Origin: Brevundimonas sp. EYE_349
GTDB taxonomy: Bacteria > Pseudomonadota > Alphaproteobacteria > Caulobacterales > Caulobacteraceae
Assembly (NCBI RefSeq): GCF_023147505.1
Contig: NZ_JAHXPB010000004.1
Span: forward strand, 248,001-312,000
Direction: 5' to 3'
DNA: 64,000 nucleotides
Below the pieces are notes generated by a model. It did no database searches. It had not been told where the DNA came from and was given only the letters and a program-made list of their open reading frames with translations. Positions within the stretch are counted from its first letter, which is position 1, and the number at the start of each line of letters is the position of its first letter. Positions 27,237 to 37,899 of the stretch are shown here, piece by piece. The translations under genes and the position numbers were made by a program.

Positions 27237-28070
27237 CTAGTTCAAAGCGGCCGCGACCCGACCGGCGAAGTCGGGCTGGTCGGGAATGTCGCCATGGTCG
27301 GCGCGCGGGAAGACCAGGCGCCGGACATCCACACCGCGCGCCTCCAAATCCCTGGCCAGGTTGCGGCTCAGCGCGGGCGGCAGGGTCTGGTCGCGCCCGG
27401 CCTCCAGCACCACGACCCGCCCCAGATAGCCGTCCAGCGTGGCCGGCACGTCGATGGCGGCCAGGGTGTCGGCCATCTGGACGCGGATCAGGGGCCGCCA
27501 CAGCCCCAGCATCTGGTCCACGGCCGCGCGGTCGGTCGGCGTCGTGGCCTCCAGCACGACGGCGTCGGCGCGAATGAGGCGTGCGGCATCCGCGCACACC
27601 GGACCGCCCAGCGAGTGGCCCCAGGCGATCAGCCGGCGTCCCTCCGCATCAGCCTGGGCGCGGGCGCTGGCCGCGATGACCTCTCCGGCGGCGCGGTAGC
27701 TGGCGAAATCGGCTTGACCCGGCGTGTCGCCCGATCCGGGATAGTCGAACATCAGCACGTCGCCGAACGGCGCAAGTTCGCGCGAGACCGCCGCCCCGTT
27801 GACGCCGCGCCGAAACAGGTTGCCGCCGCAGTACAGAATCAAGGGCGCATCCGGCCGGCCGGTCCTGACCCGCGTCGCGGCGACCGCCCCGCCGGAATAG
27901 GGCAGGGACAGGGTCTCGCCGCCCGCCACCGCGGGGCCGGGCGTCAGAACCATCTTCTCGGCCCTCACACGCGCGTCAGGATAGAAGAACTGGCCCTCGG
28001 GCACCTCCACGGTGACGCAGCCGGCAAGAAGAGCGGCCGTGCCGACGAGCGTCGATAGACGTTTGATCAT
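27237..28070 (-). CDS. Alpha/beta-hydrolase lipoprotein
   Basis: The 277-residue product starts MIKRLSTLVGTAALLAGC, a lipoprotein signal with lipobox LAGC. The mature part is an alpha/beta hydrolase with an oxyanion region LILYCGGN, the nucleophile elbow GHSLGG, a late Asp (EAGRDQTLPP) and the final His (FPRADHGDIP), so the triad appears complete. Substrates are unknown; a periplasmic esterase or peptidase is likely. I chose ATG 28070 over 28082 because it places the signal peptide directly at the N-terminus. Confidence 0.85.
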   Translation of the reverse strand: MIKRLSTLVGTAALLAGCVTVEVPEGQFFYPDARVRAEKMVLTPGPAVAGGETLSLPYSGGAVAATRVRTGRPDAPLILYCGGNLFRRGVNGAAVSRELAPFGDVLMFDYPGSGDTPGQADFASYRAAGEVIAASARAQADAEGRRLIAWGHSLGGPVCADAARLIRADAVVLEATTPTDRAAVDQMLGLWRPLIRVQMADTLAAIDVPATLDGYLGRVVVLEAGRDQTLPPALSRNLARDLEARGVDVRRLVFPRADHGDIPDQPDFAGRVAAALN

Positions 28071-28113
28071 GCCATTCCCCAAGGACGAGGGACGCTAAAC
28101 CCAAGCGTGGCCT

Positions 28114-29211
28114 TTAGGCAATCCTGACTTCGGGGGCGGCCTGCGGCAGGTCGAACAAATCCATCTGCGGGCGGGCGTCGGCGGGCACACGGAACTGCGT
28201 CTCGTCCAGCAGACGGTGAGGCGTATCCAGACCATAGCGTTTGACCGCCGCCTTGAAGCGCGCGCCGATCAGTTCGGCGACCGGGCCCGTGCCCTTCATC
28301 CGCTGAGACCAGTCGGCGTCATAATCCTTTCCGCCCCGCGTCTGCCGGATCAGCGACATGACCCGCGCGGCCCGATCCGGGCGGGCGTCGGCCAGCCATT
28401 CGCGGAACAGATCCTTGATCTCGAGCGGGAGGCGCAGCGTCACATACATGGCGCGCGTCGCGCCCGCCTTGGCGGCAGCTTCGAGAATCGATTCCAATTC
28501 GTGGTCGTTCAGGCCGGGAATGACCGGAGCGAACCCCACGCCGACCGGACAGCCCGCCTCGGCCAATCTGGAAATGGCCTCCAGCCGTTTGGCGGGGGTG
28601 GAGGCGCGCGGCTCCATCGCGCGGGCCAGTCCGCGATCCAGGGTGGTGATGGAGACGAAGGCCGAGGCCAGGCCCGCCTTGCCCATCGGTCCCAGGATGT
28701 CGGCGTCGCGCCCGATCAGCACCGACTTGGTGATGATGCTGAACGGATGGTTGAACCGCTGCATCACCTCCAGGATCGAACGGGTCGATCCCAGTTCACG
28801 CTCGATCGGCTGATAGGGGTCTGTGTTGCCGCCTATGTGGATTCGCTTGCATCGGTATCGGGGTGCGAGGAAGGCCTGTTCCAGCAGACGTGCGGCCTGG
28901 GGCTTGAAGAAGATGCGGCTCTCGAAATCCAGGCCCGGGGATAGGCCCATCCAGGCATGGGACGGACGGGCGTAACAGTAGATGCAGCCATGTTCGCAAC
29001 CTTTGTACGGGTTGATGGAGCGGTCGAATCCGATGTCCGGGCTGTCGTTCCGGGCGATGATCGTGCGAGCGTGTTCCGGCGTGAGGGTGGTGCGCAGGGG
29101 CGCGGCCTCGGCGTCGTCGCGCGTCCAGCCGTCGTCGAACGACAGGTGCTGCTCAGGTTCGTAGCGGCCGGTGGCATTCGAACGCGCGCCTCTTCCCTTG
29201 GCGGTTTCCAT
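28114..29211 (-). CDS. Radical SAM protein, spore-photoproduct-lyase-like (PA0069 family)
   Basis: The 365-residue protein has the radical SAM cysteine motif GCEHGCIYCYAR (C-x3-C-x2-C), preceded by SINPYKG and followed by HIGGNTDPYQPIE, as in the SplB-related PA0069 group. SplB repairs UV-induced thymine dimers by radical chemistry; for this subgroup no reaction is proven to my knowledge. A perfect SOS-type box lies 25 bases upstream of ATG 29211, so a DNA-damage role is plausible. Confidence 0.9.
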   Translation of the reverse strand: METAKGRGARSNATGRYEPEQHLSFDDGWTRDDAEAAPLRTTLTPEHARTIIARNDSPDIGFDRSINPYKGCEHGCIYCYARPSHAWMGLSPGLDFESRIFFKPQAARLLEQAFLAPRYRCKRIHIGGNTDPYQPIERELGSTRSILEVMQRFNHPFSIITKSVLIGRDADILGPMGKAGLASAFVSITTLDRGLARAMEPRASTPAKRLEAISRLAEAGCPVGVGFAPVIPGLNDHELESILEAAAKAGATRAMYVTLRLPLEIKDLFREWLADARPDRAARVMSLIRQTRGGKDYDADWSQRMKGTGPVAELIGARFKAAVKRYGLDTPHRLLDETQFRVPADARPQMDLFDLPQAAPEVRIA

Positions 29212-29235
29212 GGGAAGGATGATGCTTCATCAATC

Positions 29236-29250
29236 GGAACAAAGCAAGAA
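29236..29250 (-). promoter_or_regulatory. LexA (SOS) box upstream of radical SAM gene
   Basis: The minus strand reads GTTC-ttgcttt-GTTC, an exact match to the alphaproteobacterial LexA direct-repeat consensus GTTC-N7-GTTC. It ends 25 bases before the ATG at 29211, a normal operator distance. Confidence 0.7.
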
Positions 29251-29276
29251 CATTTGTCCCTGCTCGTTCGTATGGA

Positions 29277-30758
29277 TCAGTCGGGGCCGATGACCATGCA
29301 GGTCACGCGCCGTTCGGCCAGGGCCTCGCAGGCGCCCTTGGCGGCCGTCTCCGTCAGGCCGGTGAAGCGCGAACGATACCAGTCGCCGGCGGTCTGGACG
29401 TTGCGCTCGGCGCTGGCGAACTGGGCGCGGAAGCGACGATTCAGCTCAGTCAGCCAGTCGTTGGCGACTTTCTCGTCGCGAAAGGCGCCGACCTGAACGG
29501 CCCAGCGTCCGGCGGGCGCGCGGGCGGCCGTGCGCGCCGATTCCCGTGCAGGCGCCGGGGGCGTGGCGCGACGCGGCGTGGTCGAAGGGGCGATGGTCGC
29601 GCTCGCCGGCGCGCCGTTCAAGGAGGCGGTGACGTTATGCGGCGCGCGCGCATTCGTCGCGGCGGCCTGACCGGCGGCCTGGACGGTCGCCGCCGCGCGC
29701 TGGCTGGCCGCGCGTTCGGACGGCGCCGGCGTTACGCGGGTCGGCGGAACGGCCGGCGCTGGGGCGGCCGTATAGGCGACGGCGGTGGAGCCTGGGGCCT
29801 CGCCATCCTCGTCGTCGCGGATCGAGGCGTAAGCGATGGGCGCGTCGCCGGTCGCGGACTCCCCGCCCACGCCGAAGCCGCGCTGCTCGAAGAATGTCTG
29901 GGCGACCTGGATCCGTTCGCCCTGCGCCCGCCGGCGCTCGACCTCGAATCCGGTGTCCATCAGTTCGGCGACATGGGCGTTGCGGCTGGCCGTCGAACGA
30001 CCGCCCAGGACGATGGTGATGAGGCGACGCCCGTCGCGCACCGCCGAGGCCGCCAGATTGTAGCCCGAGGCGTTGGTGTAGCCGGTCTTCATCCCGTCAT
30101 AGCCGCGTCCCGTCGGCAGCAGGCCGTTGGTGTTGCGATAGTTGCGGCCGTTATAGGCCCAGTCGTGCAGACCGAAGTAGCTGTAATACTGAGGGAAGTC
30201 GCGCATGATGGCCCGCGCCAGGATGGCTTGGTCACGCGCCGAGGTCAGCTGGCGCGCATCGGGCAGGCCGTTGGCGGTGACATAGCGGGTCTGGGTCATG
30301 CCCAGCTGTTCCGCCTTCATCGTCATCATATTGGTGAAGCGCGCCTCGGACCCGCCGATATGCTCCCCGATGGCCAAGGCCATGTCGTTGGCCGATCGGA
30401 CGGCGGTGGCGCGCATGGCGTTGTCCAGGGTGATGGTCTGACCCGCCGCCAGACCCAGTTTCGATGGCGGCTGGGATGCAGCGCGCGGCGAGATGGTCAA
30501 TACGTCGTTCAGGTTCGCCTTGCCCTGCGACAGCGCTTCGAACGTCAGATACAGGGTCATCATCTTGGTCAGGGACGCCGGGTAGCGACGGCTGTCGGCA
30601 TGACGCGCGAACAGCACCTCTCCGGTCGCCGCATCGATCACGATGGCGGCATAGCGACTGCTTTCCTGAGACTGGGCCACGATCGGGCGGACATTGACGC
30701 CCAGCACCAGCGAGGCGGCCAGGAGGGCGAAAAGGCCGCGGCGGAGGAAGGCGATCAT
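29277..30758 (-). CDS. D-alanyl-D-alanine carboxypeptidase with SPOR domain
   Basis: This low-molecular-mass penicillin-binding protein (DacA/PBP5-like) trims the terminal D-Ala of peptidoglycan stem peptides in the periplasm. The 493-residue product has a signal peptide, SxxK in PASLTKMM near residue 57, SxN in RSANDMA, and KTG in GMKTGYTNASG near residue 224. A Pro/Ala-rich linker leads to a C-terminal SPOR domain (GRWAVQVGAFRDEKVANDW), which binds denuded septal glycan, suggesting action at the division site. ATG 30758 is chosen because the frame's upstream part lacks a signal peptide. Confidence 0.94.
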   Translation of the reverse strand: MIAFLRRGLFALLAASLVLGVNVRPIVAQSQESSRYAAIVIDAATGEVLFARHADSRRYPASLTKMMTLYLTFEALSQGKANLNDVLTISPRAASQPPSKLGLAAGQTITLDNAMRATAVRSANDMALAIGEHIGGSEARFTNMMTMKAEQLGMTQTRYVTANGLPDARQLTSARDQAILARAIMRDFPQYYSYFGLHDWAYNGRNYRNTNGLLPTGRGYDGMKTGYTNASGYNLAASAVRDGRRLITIVLGGRSTASRNAHVAELMDTGFEVERRRAQGERIQVAQTFFEQRGFGVGGESATGDAPIAYASIRDDEDGEAPGSTAVAYTAAPAPAVPPTRVTPAPSERAASQRAAATVQAAGQAAATNARAPHNVTASLNGAPASATIAPSTTPRRATPPAPARESARTAARAPAGRWAVQVGAFRDEKVANDWLTELNRRFRAQFASAERNVQTAGDWYRSRFTGLTETAAKGACEALAERRVTCMVIGPD

Positions 30759-31063
30759 GGGTGATACAACCCTTTGGTAATCAAGCCCTTGGCGAGCAGG
30801 GTGCGGCAGGCCCCCCGGCCGACGCGACGAAAGGGTTAGCATAGGAACCTGGGGTTTCATGGTGGTTAACCGCCCGTCAACGCGAATTTGAACCGTCTAT
30901 CGGGGTTATGCCTATCAGCTTATCGGCGATCACATTGTGCAGCGCACAATGCGGCCTTGCATTCCTTTCGCACTTGCAGCATATTGTGGTTCTGCGAGGG
31001 TTCGCCTCGCGTCAGATTTTCCGCACCGCCGCCCCCGGGCGGGCAAACACCGGAGAGACGATC
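30759..31063. promoter_or_regulatory. Intergenic region before phasin with palindrome
   Basis: This 305-base gap separates the divergent carboxypeptidase and phasin genes and holds no convincing gene. A perfect inverted repeat ATTGTGC-agc-GCACAAT lies at 30934-30950. Its TGC-N3-GCA core resembles the CTGC-N3/4-GCAG type of site bound by PhaR, the repressor of phasin genes. A GTTAACC word near 30865 may be half of a CtrA box. GGAGAG precedes the phasin start. Confidence 0.45.
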
Positions 31064-31555
31064 ATGGCCGACGCCGCCGAGACGATGAAGAAGACCGCCG
31101 ATCAAGCCGCCGCCGCCACCGCTTCGGCCGGCGCCAGGGTCAAGGCCCAGGCCGAGACCCTGCAGGCCGCCGGAACCCAGGCCTTCCGCGAAGGCATCGA
31201 CAAGTCGGTCGCCTCGCTGGGCGAGCTGAACGCCCACGGCAAGAAGAACCTGGACGCCATGGTCGAGTCGGCCACCGTCGCCCAAAAGGGCGCCGAGGCC
31301 CTGTCGCAACAGGCTCTGGGCTTCGCCAAGACCTCCTGGGAAGACGGCGTCGCCGCCTCCAAGGAACTGTCGACCGCCCGCTCGGTGCAGGAGTTCTTCG
31401 AACTGCAGACCGCCTGGGCCAAGAAGTCCATGGAACGCTACGTCGCCGAAATGACCAAGACGAACGAGATCGTCGCCGCCACGGTCAAGGACAGCCTGAA
31501 GCCGCTCAACGAGCGCGTCACCGCCTCGGTCGAAAGCTTCCAGGCCGCACGCTAA
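31064..31555 (+). CDS. Phasin family protein
   Basis: Phasins coat polyhydroxyalkanoate granules. The 163-residue product is almost wholly helical and Ala/Lys/Glu-rich. It has the Phasin_2 pattern: ELNAHGKKNLDAMVESATVAQKGAEAL, then SVQEFFELQTAWAKKSMERYV and SLKPLNERV. The ATG at 31064 is preceded by GGAGAG. The gene stands alone between a palindrome-containing promoter region and a strong terminator. No PHA synthase is in the window. Confidence 0.9.
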   Translation: MADAAETMKKTADQAAAATASAGARVKAQAETLQAAGTQAFREGIDKSVASLGELNAHGKKNLDAMVESATVAQKGAEALSQQALGFAKTSWEDGVAASKELSTARSVQEFFELQTAWAKKSMERYVAEMTKTNEIVAATVKDSLKPLNERVTASVESFQAAR

Positions 31556-31577
31556 GTCGCAGCGACCCTGTAGATCG

Positions 31578-31611
31578 AAAAGGCCCCGGAGTTCGCTCCG
31601 GGGCCTTTTTT
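31578..31611 (+). terminator. Strong rho-independent terminator after phasin
   Basis: AAAAGGCCCCGGA (31578-31590) and TCCGGGGCCTTTTTT (31597-31611) pair perfectly around GTTCGC. The T tract makes it effective for the phasin transcript. Confidence 0.9.
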
Positions 31612-31723
31612 CGTTCGGCATCCGTGATTTGCCATTCACGCAATCCGTGACTGGACGCCGCTTCAAATCAGGCCATCATTCCCTATCTGTTAGCCAAGAC
31701 GACTCCCCGATTACGGAACACGA

Positions 31724-32053
31724 ATGCCCATACAAAGGCCCGGCGAGACGGGCGGCGGTCAAGGAACCGCCGTCGTCACCGAAACCAAGCCGAAACTTCA
31801 GAAGCCCTCGCTGTATCGGGTGCTGATCCTGAACGACGATTATTCGCCGATGGAGTTCGTCGTCTATGTGCTGGAGCGGTTCTTCCAGAAGAGCCGCGAG
31901 GAAGCGACCCGCATCATGCTGCATGTGCACCAGCATGGCGTGGGGGTCTGCGGCGTCTTCACCTATGAGGTCGCCGAGACCAAGGTCGCGCAGGTCATCG
32001 AGACGGCGCGTCGCCACCAGCACCCTCTGCAATGCACGATGGAAAAGGACTGA
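31724..32053 (+). CDS. clpS: ClpS adaptor protein
   Basis: ClpS binds N-degron substrates and delivers them to ClpAP. The 109-residue product has a flexible N-terminus and the ClpS core: [24 protein letters not shown] with its conserved [31 protein letters not shown], and a C-terminal [10 protein letters not shown]. It lies 13 bases upstream of clpA on the same strand, so the adaptor and its unfoldase are co-expressed. Confidence 0.96.
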   Translation: MPIQRPGETGGGQGTAVVTETKPKLQKPSLYRVLILNDDYSPMEFVVYVLERFFQKSREEATRIMLHVHQHGVGVCGVFTYEVAETKVAQVIETARRHQHPLQCTMEKD

Positions 32054-32066
32054 GAGGAGCCTCCCG

Positions 32067-34373
<2,307 letters not shown>

Positions 34374-34398
34374 TCGCCAGCAGGCAACGAAAGGACAG

Positions 34399-34427
34399 GC
34401 CCGGACGTCGCCGTCCGGGCTTTTTTT
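34399..34427 (+). terminator. Rho-independent terminator after clpA
   Basis: GCCCGGACG-tcgc-CGTCCGGGC forms a 9-bp perfect stem followed by seven T residues, 25 bases after the clpA stop. Confidence 0.92.
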
Positions 34428-34476
34428 GTTTCCCAGATTGTTGTGGAACTTGGTGGGTGGGGGTGGGGGGTGTGCA

Positions 34477-35283
34477 ATGAACCTGAAGGTCGTGAGGGCC
34501 TTGATCGTGGCAGCGTCGGTCTTGGCCGTTCTTGTCATCGTCATAGCCGTCTGGTTTCAGGGTTTCCGATTTAATGGCGACGTGATCTTCCTGGTCATCT
34601 TCGCGATCTGCCTTTTGGCGGCAGACCGGACCTACGACTGGGTTTCGAAGCGATCTCCCAGCCGCATAGGCGCCTATTCGTCGGCGGCGACAGTCCTGAT
34701 GATCTGCGCCTTCGTGTCTGCGGAGTTGATGATTCGTCTGAATATCGACAACCGCGCCTCGATCTATCGATGGATGGCCGGCTTGGGGCTGGTGACGACT
34801 GTCGCCTGGGTGGCTTTCGATCTGATGTGGCGGGGAAGGCTTGATTCGTCCGACAGGTGGATCAAGCCCACGGCCATTGCAGCAGCGATCTTGGTGGTTT
34901 TTGCGTCGCTCTGGGCGGGTTTCACCGTCCCGGTCGTCAGGGTAGGCCGTGTCACGGCTGATGACTGCGCCTTGATGGCTCAGGCTTTGAAGGAATTTTC
35001 GCCGGAGGGCGTGGCCGGCGGCATGCGTCTGGAGGCGAAGGCGAACTGCGATTGGCGCTCTTTTGGACTTCCTGAGCCGGGCGTCGATCAGGGGTATCCT
35101 ATCGGAGATTTTCACCCGTGGTTTTCTGTCGAACCCCCGACCTATTCGCTGTTCAGAACACGCGCAGCGCTGTCGGTCGGTCAGGAGTGGATCATGCTGG
35201 GCGGCGGGGGCCAGACCTGCTTCTATACTCGAACGCTCAAGGGATGGCGAAATAGCCGCTGCGAAGAGAGCTGGATCAGCTGA
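34477..35283 (+). CDS. Orphan membrane protein of unknown function
   Basis: The 268-residue product has four predicted membrane helices in its first half (VVRALIVAASVLAVLVIVIAV, VIFLVIFAICLLAA, AATVLMICAFVSAELMI, and one near residue 130-155) and a soluble C-terminal half with four Cys (VTADDCALM, KANCDWRSFG, GGQTCFY, NSRCEESW). The base composition is less GC-rich at third positions than in neighbouring genes, which may mean recent acquisition. It has no same-strand partner. I recognise no family. Confidence 0.7.
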   Translation: MNLKVVRALIVAASVLAVLVIVIAVWFQGFRFNGDVIFLVIFAICLLAADRTYDWVSKRSPSRIGAYSSAATVLMICAFVSAELMIRLNIDNRASIYRWMAGLGLVTTVAWVAFDLMWRGRLDSSDRWIKPTAIAAAILVVFASLWAGFTVPVVRVGRVTADDCALMAQALKEFSPEGVAGGMRLEAKANCDWRSFGLPEPGVDQGYPIGDFHPWFSVEPPTYSLFRTRAALSVGQEWIMLGGGGQTCFYTRTLKGWRNSRCEESWIS

Positions 35284-35286
35284 CCG

Positions 35287-36432
35287 CTAGGCCTGTTTGA
35301 ACGGCGACAATTCGGCCGTCATCGCGACCCTCTGTTCCTCGACCGCCGGACCTTCGCGCTCCAGATAGCGGGCGACGGGGTCGCGCAGGGCGGGGTCGGC
35401 GATGAAATGGGCGGAATAGACGGGGGAGGGCAGATAGCCGCGCGCGATCTTGTGTTCGCCTTGCGCGCCCGCCTCGACGCGGGACAGGCCCCGTGAAATG
35501 GCGAAGTCGATGGCCTGATAGTAGCACAGCTCGAAATGCAGGAAGGGCACGTCCTCAAGCGCTCCCCACTGACGGCCATAGAGGGCGTCGCGACCGATGA
35601 AGTTCAGGGCGCCGGCGATGGGCGCGCCGTCGCGAAACGCCATGACCAGGGCGATCCGGTCGGCCATCGTCGCCCCGATGCGGTCGAAGAAGTCGCGCGT
35701 CAGATAGGGCCGACCCCATTTTCGCGAGCCGGTGTCCATATAGAAGGCGAAGAAGGCGTCCCAATGGGCAGGTTCGATCTGGGCGCCGGTCAGGATGCGG
35801 ATATCGAGACACGCCTGGGCCTCGCGCCGCTCGCGCCGGATCGACTTGCGGCGATTGGACGACAGGGCGGCCAGGAAGTCGTCGAAGGTTTGATAGCCCT
35901 CGTTGCGCCAGATGAACTGGATGTCCTGGCGCGGCAGCAGGCCGGCTTGGGTCATGGCCTCCCACTCCGGCGCGGTGGGGAAGTTGACGTGCAGGGACGA
36001 GACGCCCAGCCTTTCCACCAGCGTCAGGGCGCCTTGCAGCAGGGCCTGGCGCACGGTCGCGGCGTCGGCGTCCGGGTGGTTCAGGAAGCGCGGTCCGGTC
36101 GCGGGCGTGAACGGCACGGCGCACAGCAGCTTGGGATAGTAACGGCCGCCGGCCCGCTCATAGGCGTCGGCCCAGCTGTGGTCGAAGACATATTCGCCCT
36201 GGCTGTCGCCCTTCAGATAGAGGGGCGTCACGCCCAGCACCGCGTTGTCGCCATCGCGCAGCGCCAGATGTCGCGGGGCCCAGCCCTGGCGCGGCGTGGC
36301 GCTGTCGGACGCCTCGCAGGCGTGCAGGAAGTCGTAGGACACGAAAGGATCGCCGGTCGGACGCGCGCAGGCGTCCCAGGCCTCGCGGCCGATGTCGGCG
36401 ATCCCGTCGTGAACCGAGATTTGAAAGATCAG
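35287..36432 (-). CDS. GNAT-fold protein of the peptidoglycan-recognition/FemAB-like group, probable CTG start
   Basis: The 381-residue product belongs to the DUF482 group (GNAT/FemAB-like acyl- or aminoacyl-transferases). Characteristic parts are ARPTGDPFVSYDFLHACE, VFDHSWADAYERAGG, YYPKLLCAVPFTPATGPR, SSLHVNFPT and HFELCYYQAIDFAI. A GTG at 36342 would begin inside the conserved SYDFLHA region and cannot be the real start. The reading frame continues to CTG 36432 (IFQISVHDGIADIGREAWDACARP follows it), which overlaps the ridA stop as CTGA and has GGAG five bases upstream. No ATG or GTG lies in frame between. The substrate is unknown. Confidence 0.85.
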   Translation of the reverse strand: MIFQISVHDGIADIGREAWDACARPTGDPFVSYDFLHACEASDSATPRQGWAPRHLALRDGDNAVLGVTPLYLKGDSQGEYVFDHSWADAYERAGGRYYPKLLCAVPFTPATGPRFLNHPDADAATVRQALLQGALTLVERLGVSSLHVNFPTAPEWEAMTQAGLLPRQDIQFIWRNEGYQTFDDFLAALSSNRRKSIRRERREAQACLDIRILTGAQIEPAHWDAFFAFYMDTGSRKWGRPYLTRDFFDRIGATMADRIALVMAFRDGAPIAGALNFIGRDALYGRQWGALEDVPFLHFELCYYQAIDFAISRGLSRVEAGAQGEHKIARGYLPSPVYSAHFIADPALRDPVARYLEREGPAVEEQRVAMTAELSPFKQA

Positions 36433-36887
36433 CGGATCTCCACGATCGCGTCGATCTCGACAGCGAAGCCCAGCGGCAGCTTATAGACCCCCACGGCCGA
36501 ACGAGCGTGTTTGCCGGCCTCGCCAAAGACCTGGACCATCAGGTCCGAGCAGCCGTTGATGACGGCGGGGATGGCTTCGAACTCAGGACCCGCCTGCACG
36601 AAGGCGCCCAGTTTGACGATGCGGACGACGCGCTCCAGGTCGCCATCGACGGCGGCCTTGATCTGGGCGATCAGGTTGATGCCGCACAGGCGGGCGGCCA
36701 CGACAGCCTGTTCCGGGGTCACATCGACGCCGACCGTGCCCTTGATCCCGCCATTGGCGTCGTTCGACAGCTGGCCCGAAATGGTGATCTGGTTGCCGGA
36801 GCGGACGAAGGACACATAGCTGGCGACCGGCTTGGCCGGTTCCGGAAGGGTAATGCCGAGTTCGGCGATGCGGGCTTCAACGGTCAT
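36429..36887 (-). CDS. RidA-family enamine/imine deaminase
   Basis: RidA-type proteins hydrolyse reactive enamines and imines made by PLP enzymes. The 152-residue product is longer than canonical RidA (about 128). It has YVSFVRSGNQITISGQLSND, CGINLIAQIKAAVDGDLERVVRIVKLGAFV and the trimer-interface end SAVGVYKLPLGFAVEIDAIVEI. The conserved Arg that anchors the substrate is probably in HARSAVGV. This looks like the YjgH/TdcF-like long subgroup. Its stop overlaps the start of the GNAT gene. Confidence 0.9.
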   Translation of the reverse strand: MTVEARIAELGITLPEPAKPVASYVSFVRSGNQITISGQLSNDANGGIKGTVGVDVTPEQAVVAARLCGINLIAQIKAAVDGDLERVVRIVKLGAFVQAGPEFEAIPAVINGCSDLMVQVFGEAGKHARSAVGVYKLPLGFAVEIDAIVEIR

Positions 36888-36984
36888 GGGGGCTCCTTTT
36901 ATCTGGTCGCGGGTTTAGCGTGCGGCAAGGGCGGCGTCACCCGTTCGGCGGGCTTTAAAGGTTCGCCAACTGCTGTGTGCGACG

Positions 36985-37899
36985 TTGGCGAACATGGATA
37001 TGCACCTGACGCCCGATGTCGCCGCCTTCCAGGCCGTGCTGGACAGGCTCTCTCCCGAGGACCACGCCCGTGTGGACGCGGCCTTGGCGCCCGCCGCCGC
37101 CAAGGCCGCGGAGGCCGCGCCGCACTGGGATTTCGAGGCGCCAGCCAAGGCGGTCGATCAGGTGCTGGGGGCGGATGCGTCCAACGACGTGCGACGCGGG
37201 CTGGTGGCGGCGTGGACGCTGCAACTGCCCGACCGTGTGCGGACGATGAGCCTGCCTGCCGAGGTGATGGCCCTCTATCCGTATTGGGTCGACCAGTTGG
37301 CGGCCTTCCTTAGCAAGGCCGAGGGCGATTATGAGTTCGATCACTGGTCCAAGGATGTGCGGTTCTCGCTGGCGCTCAGCGTGCCTGCGGCCAAAAGTCA
37401 GGTGATCGACCTGAGCTCGCCGGTTGGGCCGGGCCAGATCATCACCCATGTGCGCCAGGGCTGGGGTCTGAAGCCGCTGTTCCGATATCTTGCGGCGGGG
37501 GCGAAGAGGGAGGCGTGGCTGGAGGTGCATACCGAAAGCCGCTGGCTGCGCGGCTTCAACGAGGAGGGCTGGAATGCGGCCTGGGCCACGGCGGCCGAAC
37601 TGTGCCGCGCGCGCCCCGAACTCGCGGGCATGATCGGCTCCAGCTGGTTCTACGATCCGCCCCTGACCGAGATCAGCCCGCGTCTGGCCCACCTGCGACT
37701 GAACCCTCTGAACGGCGGCGCCTTCATGGTGCATCAGGGCCCGGCGCCGATCCACACCGAACGGGCAGGTACAGCTTCGCCGTCGAGGAAGGCGCTGATC
37801 GACAGTGGCGAATACACCGCGCGGTCGTGGTTGATGATCTGGCCGAGGAAAGAGCTGATCGCCTGGGCGGATCGGCGCAAGGCCGGAGGCGTCGCCTGA
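36985..37899 (+). CDS. Conserved protein of unknown function
   Basis: The 304-residue product has no signal peptide or membrane helix. Notable parts are the Trp-rich HWDFEAPAKAVDQVLG, LYPYWVDQLAAFL, SPVGPGQIITHVRQGWGLKPLFRYL, EVHTESRWLRGFNEEGW and MIGSSWFYDPPLTEISPRLAHLRL. The last two recall conserved bacterial proteins with no assigned function. It is the first gene of a pair with the small membrane protein at 37896, whose start overlaps this stop. Confidence 0.7.
   Translation: MANMDMHLTPDVAAFQAVLDRLSPEDHARVDAALAPAAAKAAEAAPHWDFEAPAKAVDQVLGADASNDVRRGLVAAWTLQLPDRVRTMSLPAEVMALYPYWVDQLAAFLSKAEGDYEFDHWSKDVRFSLALSVPAAKSQVIDLSSPVGPGQIITHVRQGWGLKPLFRYLAAGAKREAWLEVHTESRWLRGFNEEGWNAAWATAAELCRARPELAGMIGSSWFYDPPLTEISPRLAHLRLNPLNGGAFMVHQGPAPIHTERAGTASPSRKALIDSGEYTARSWLMIWPRKELIAWADRRKAGGVA

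Noticed and set aside
36342-36344. GTG 36342 as start of the GNAT-fold gene
   Set aside because: It falls inside the conserved DPFVSYDFLHA segment; the upstream residues are clearly part of the family.
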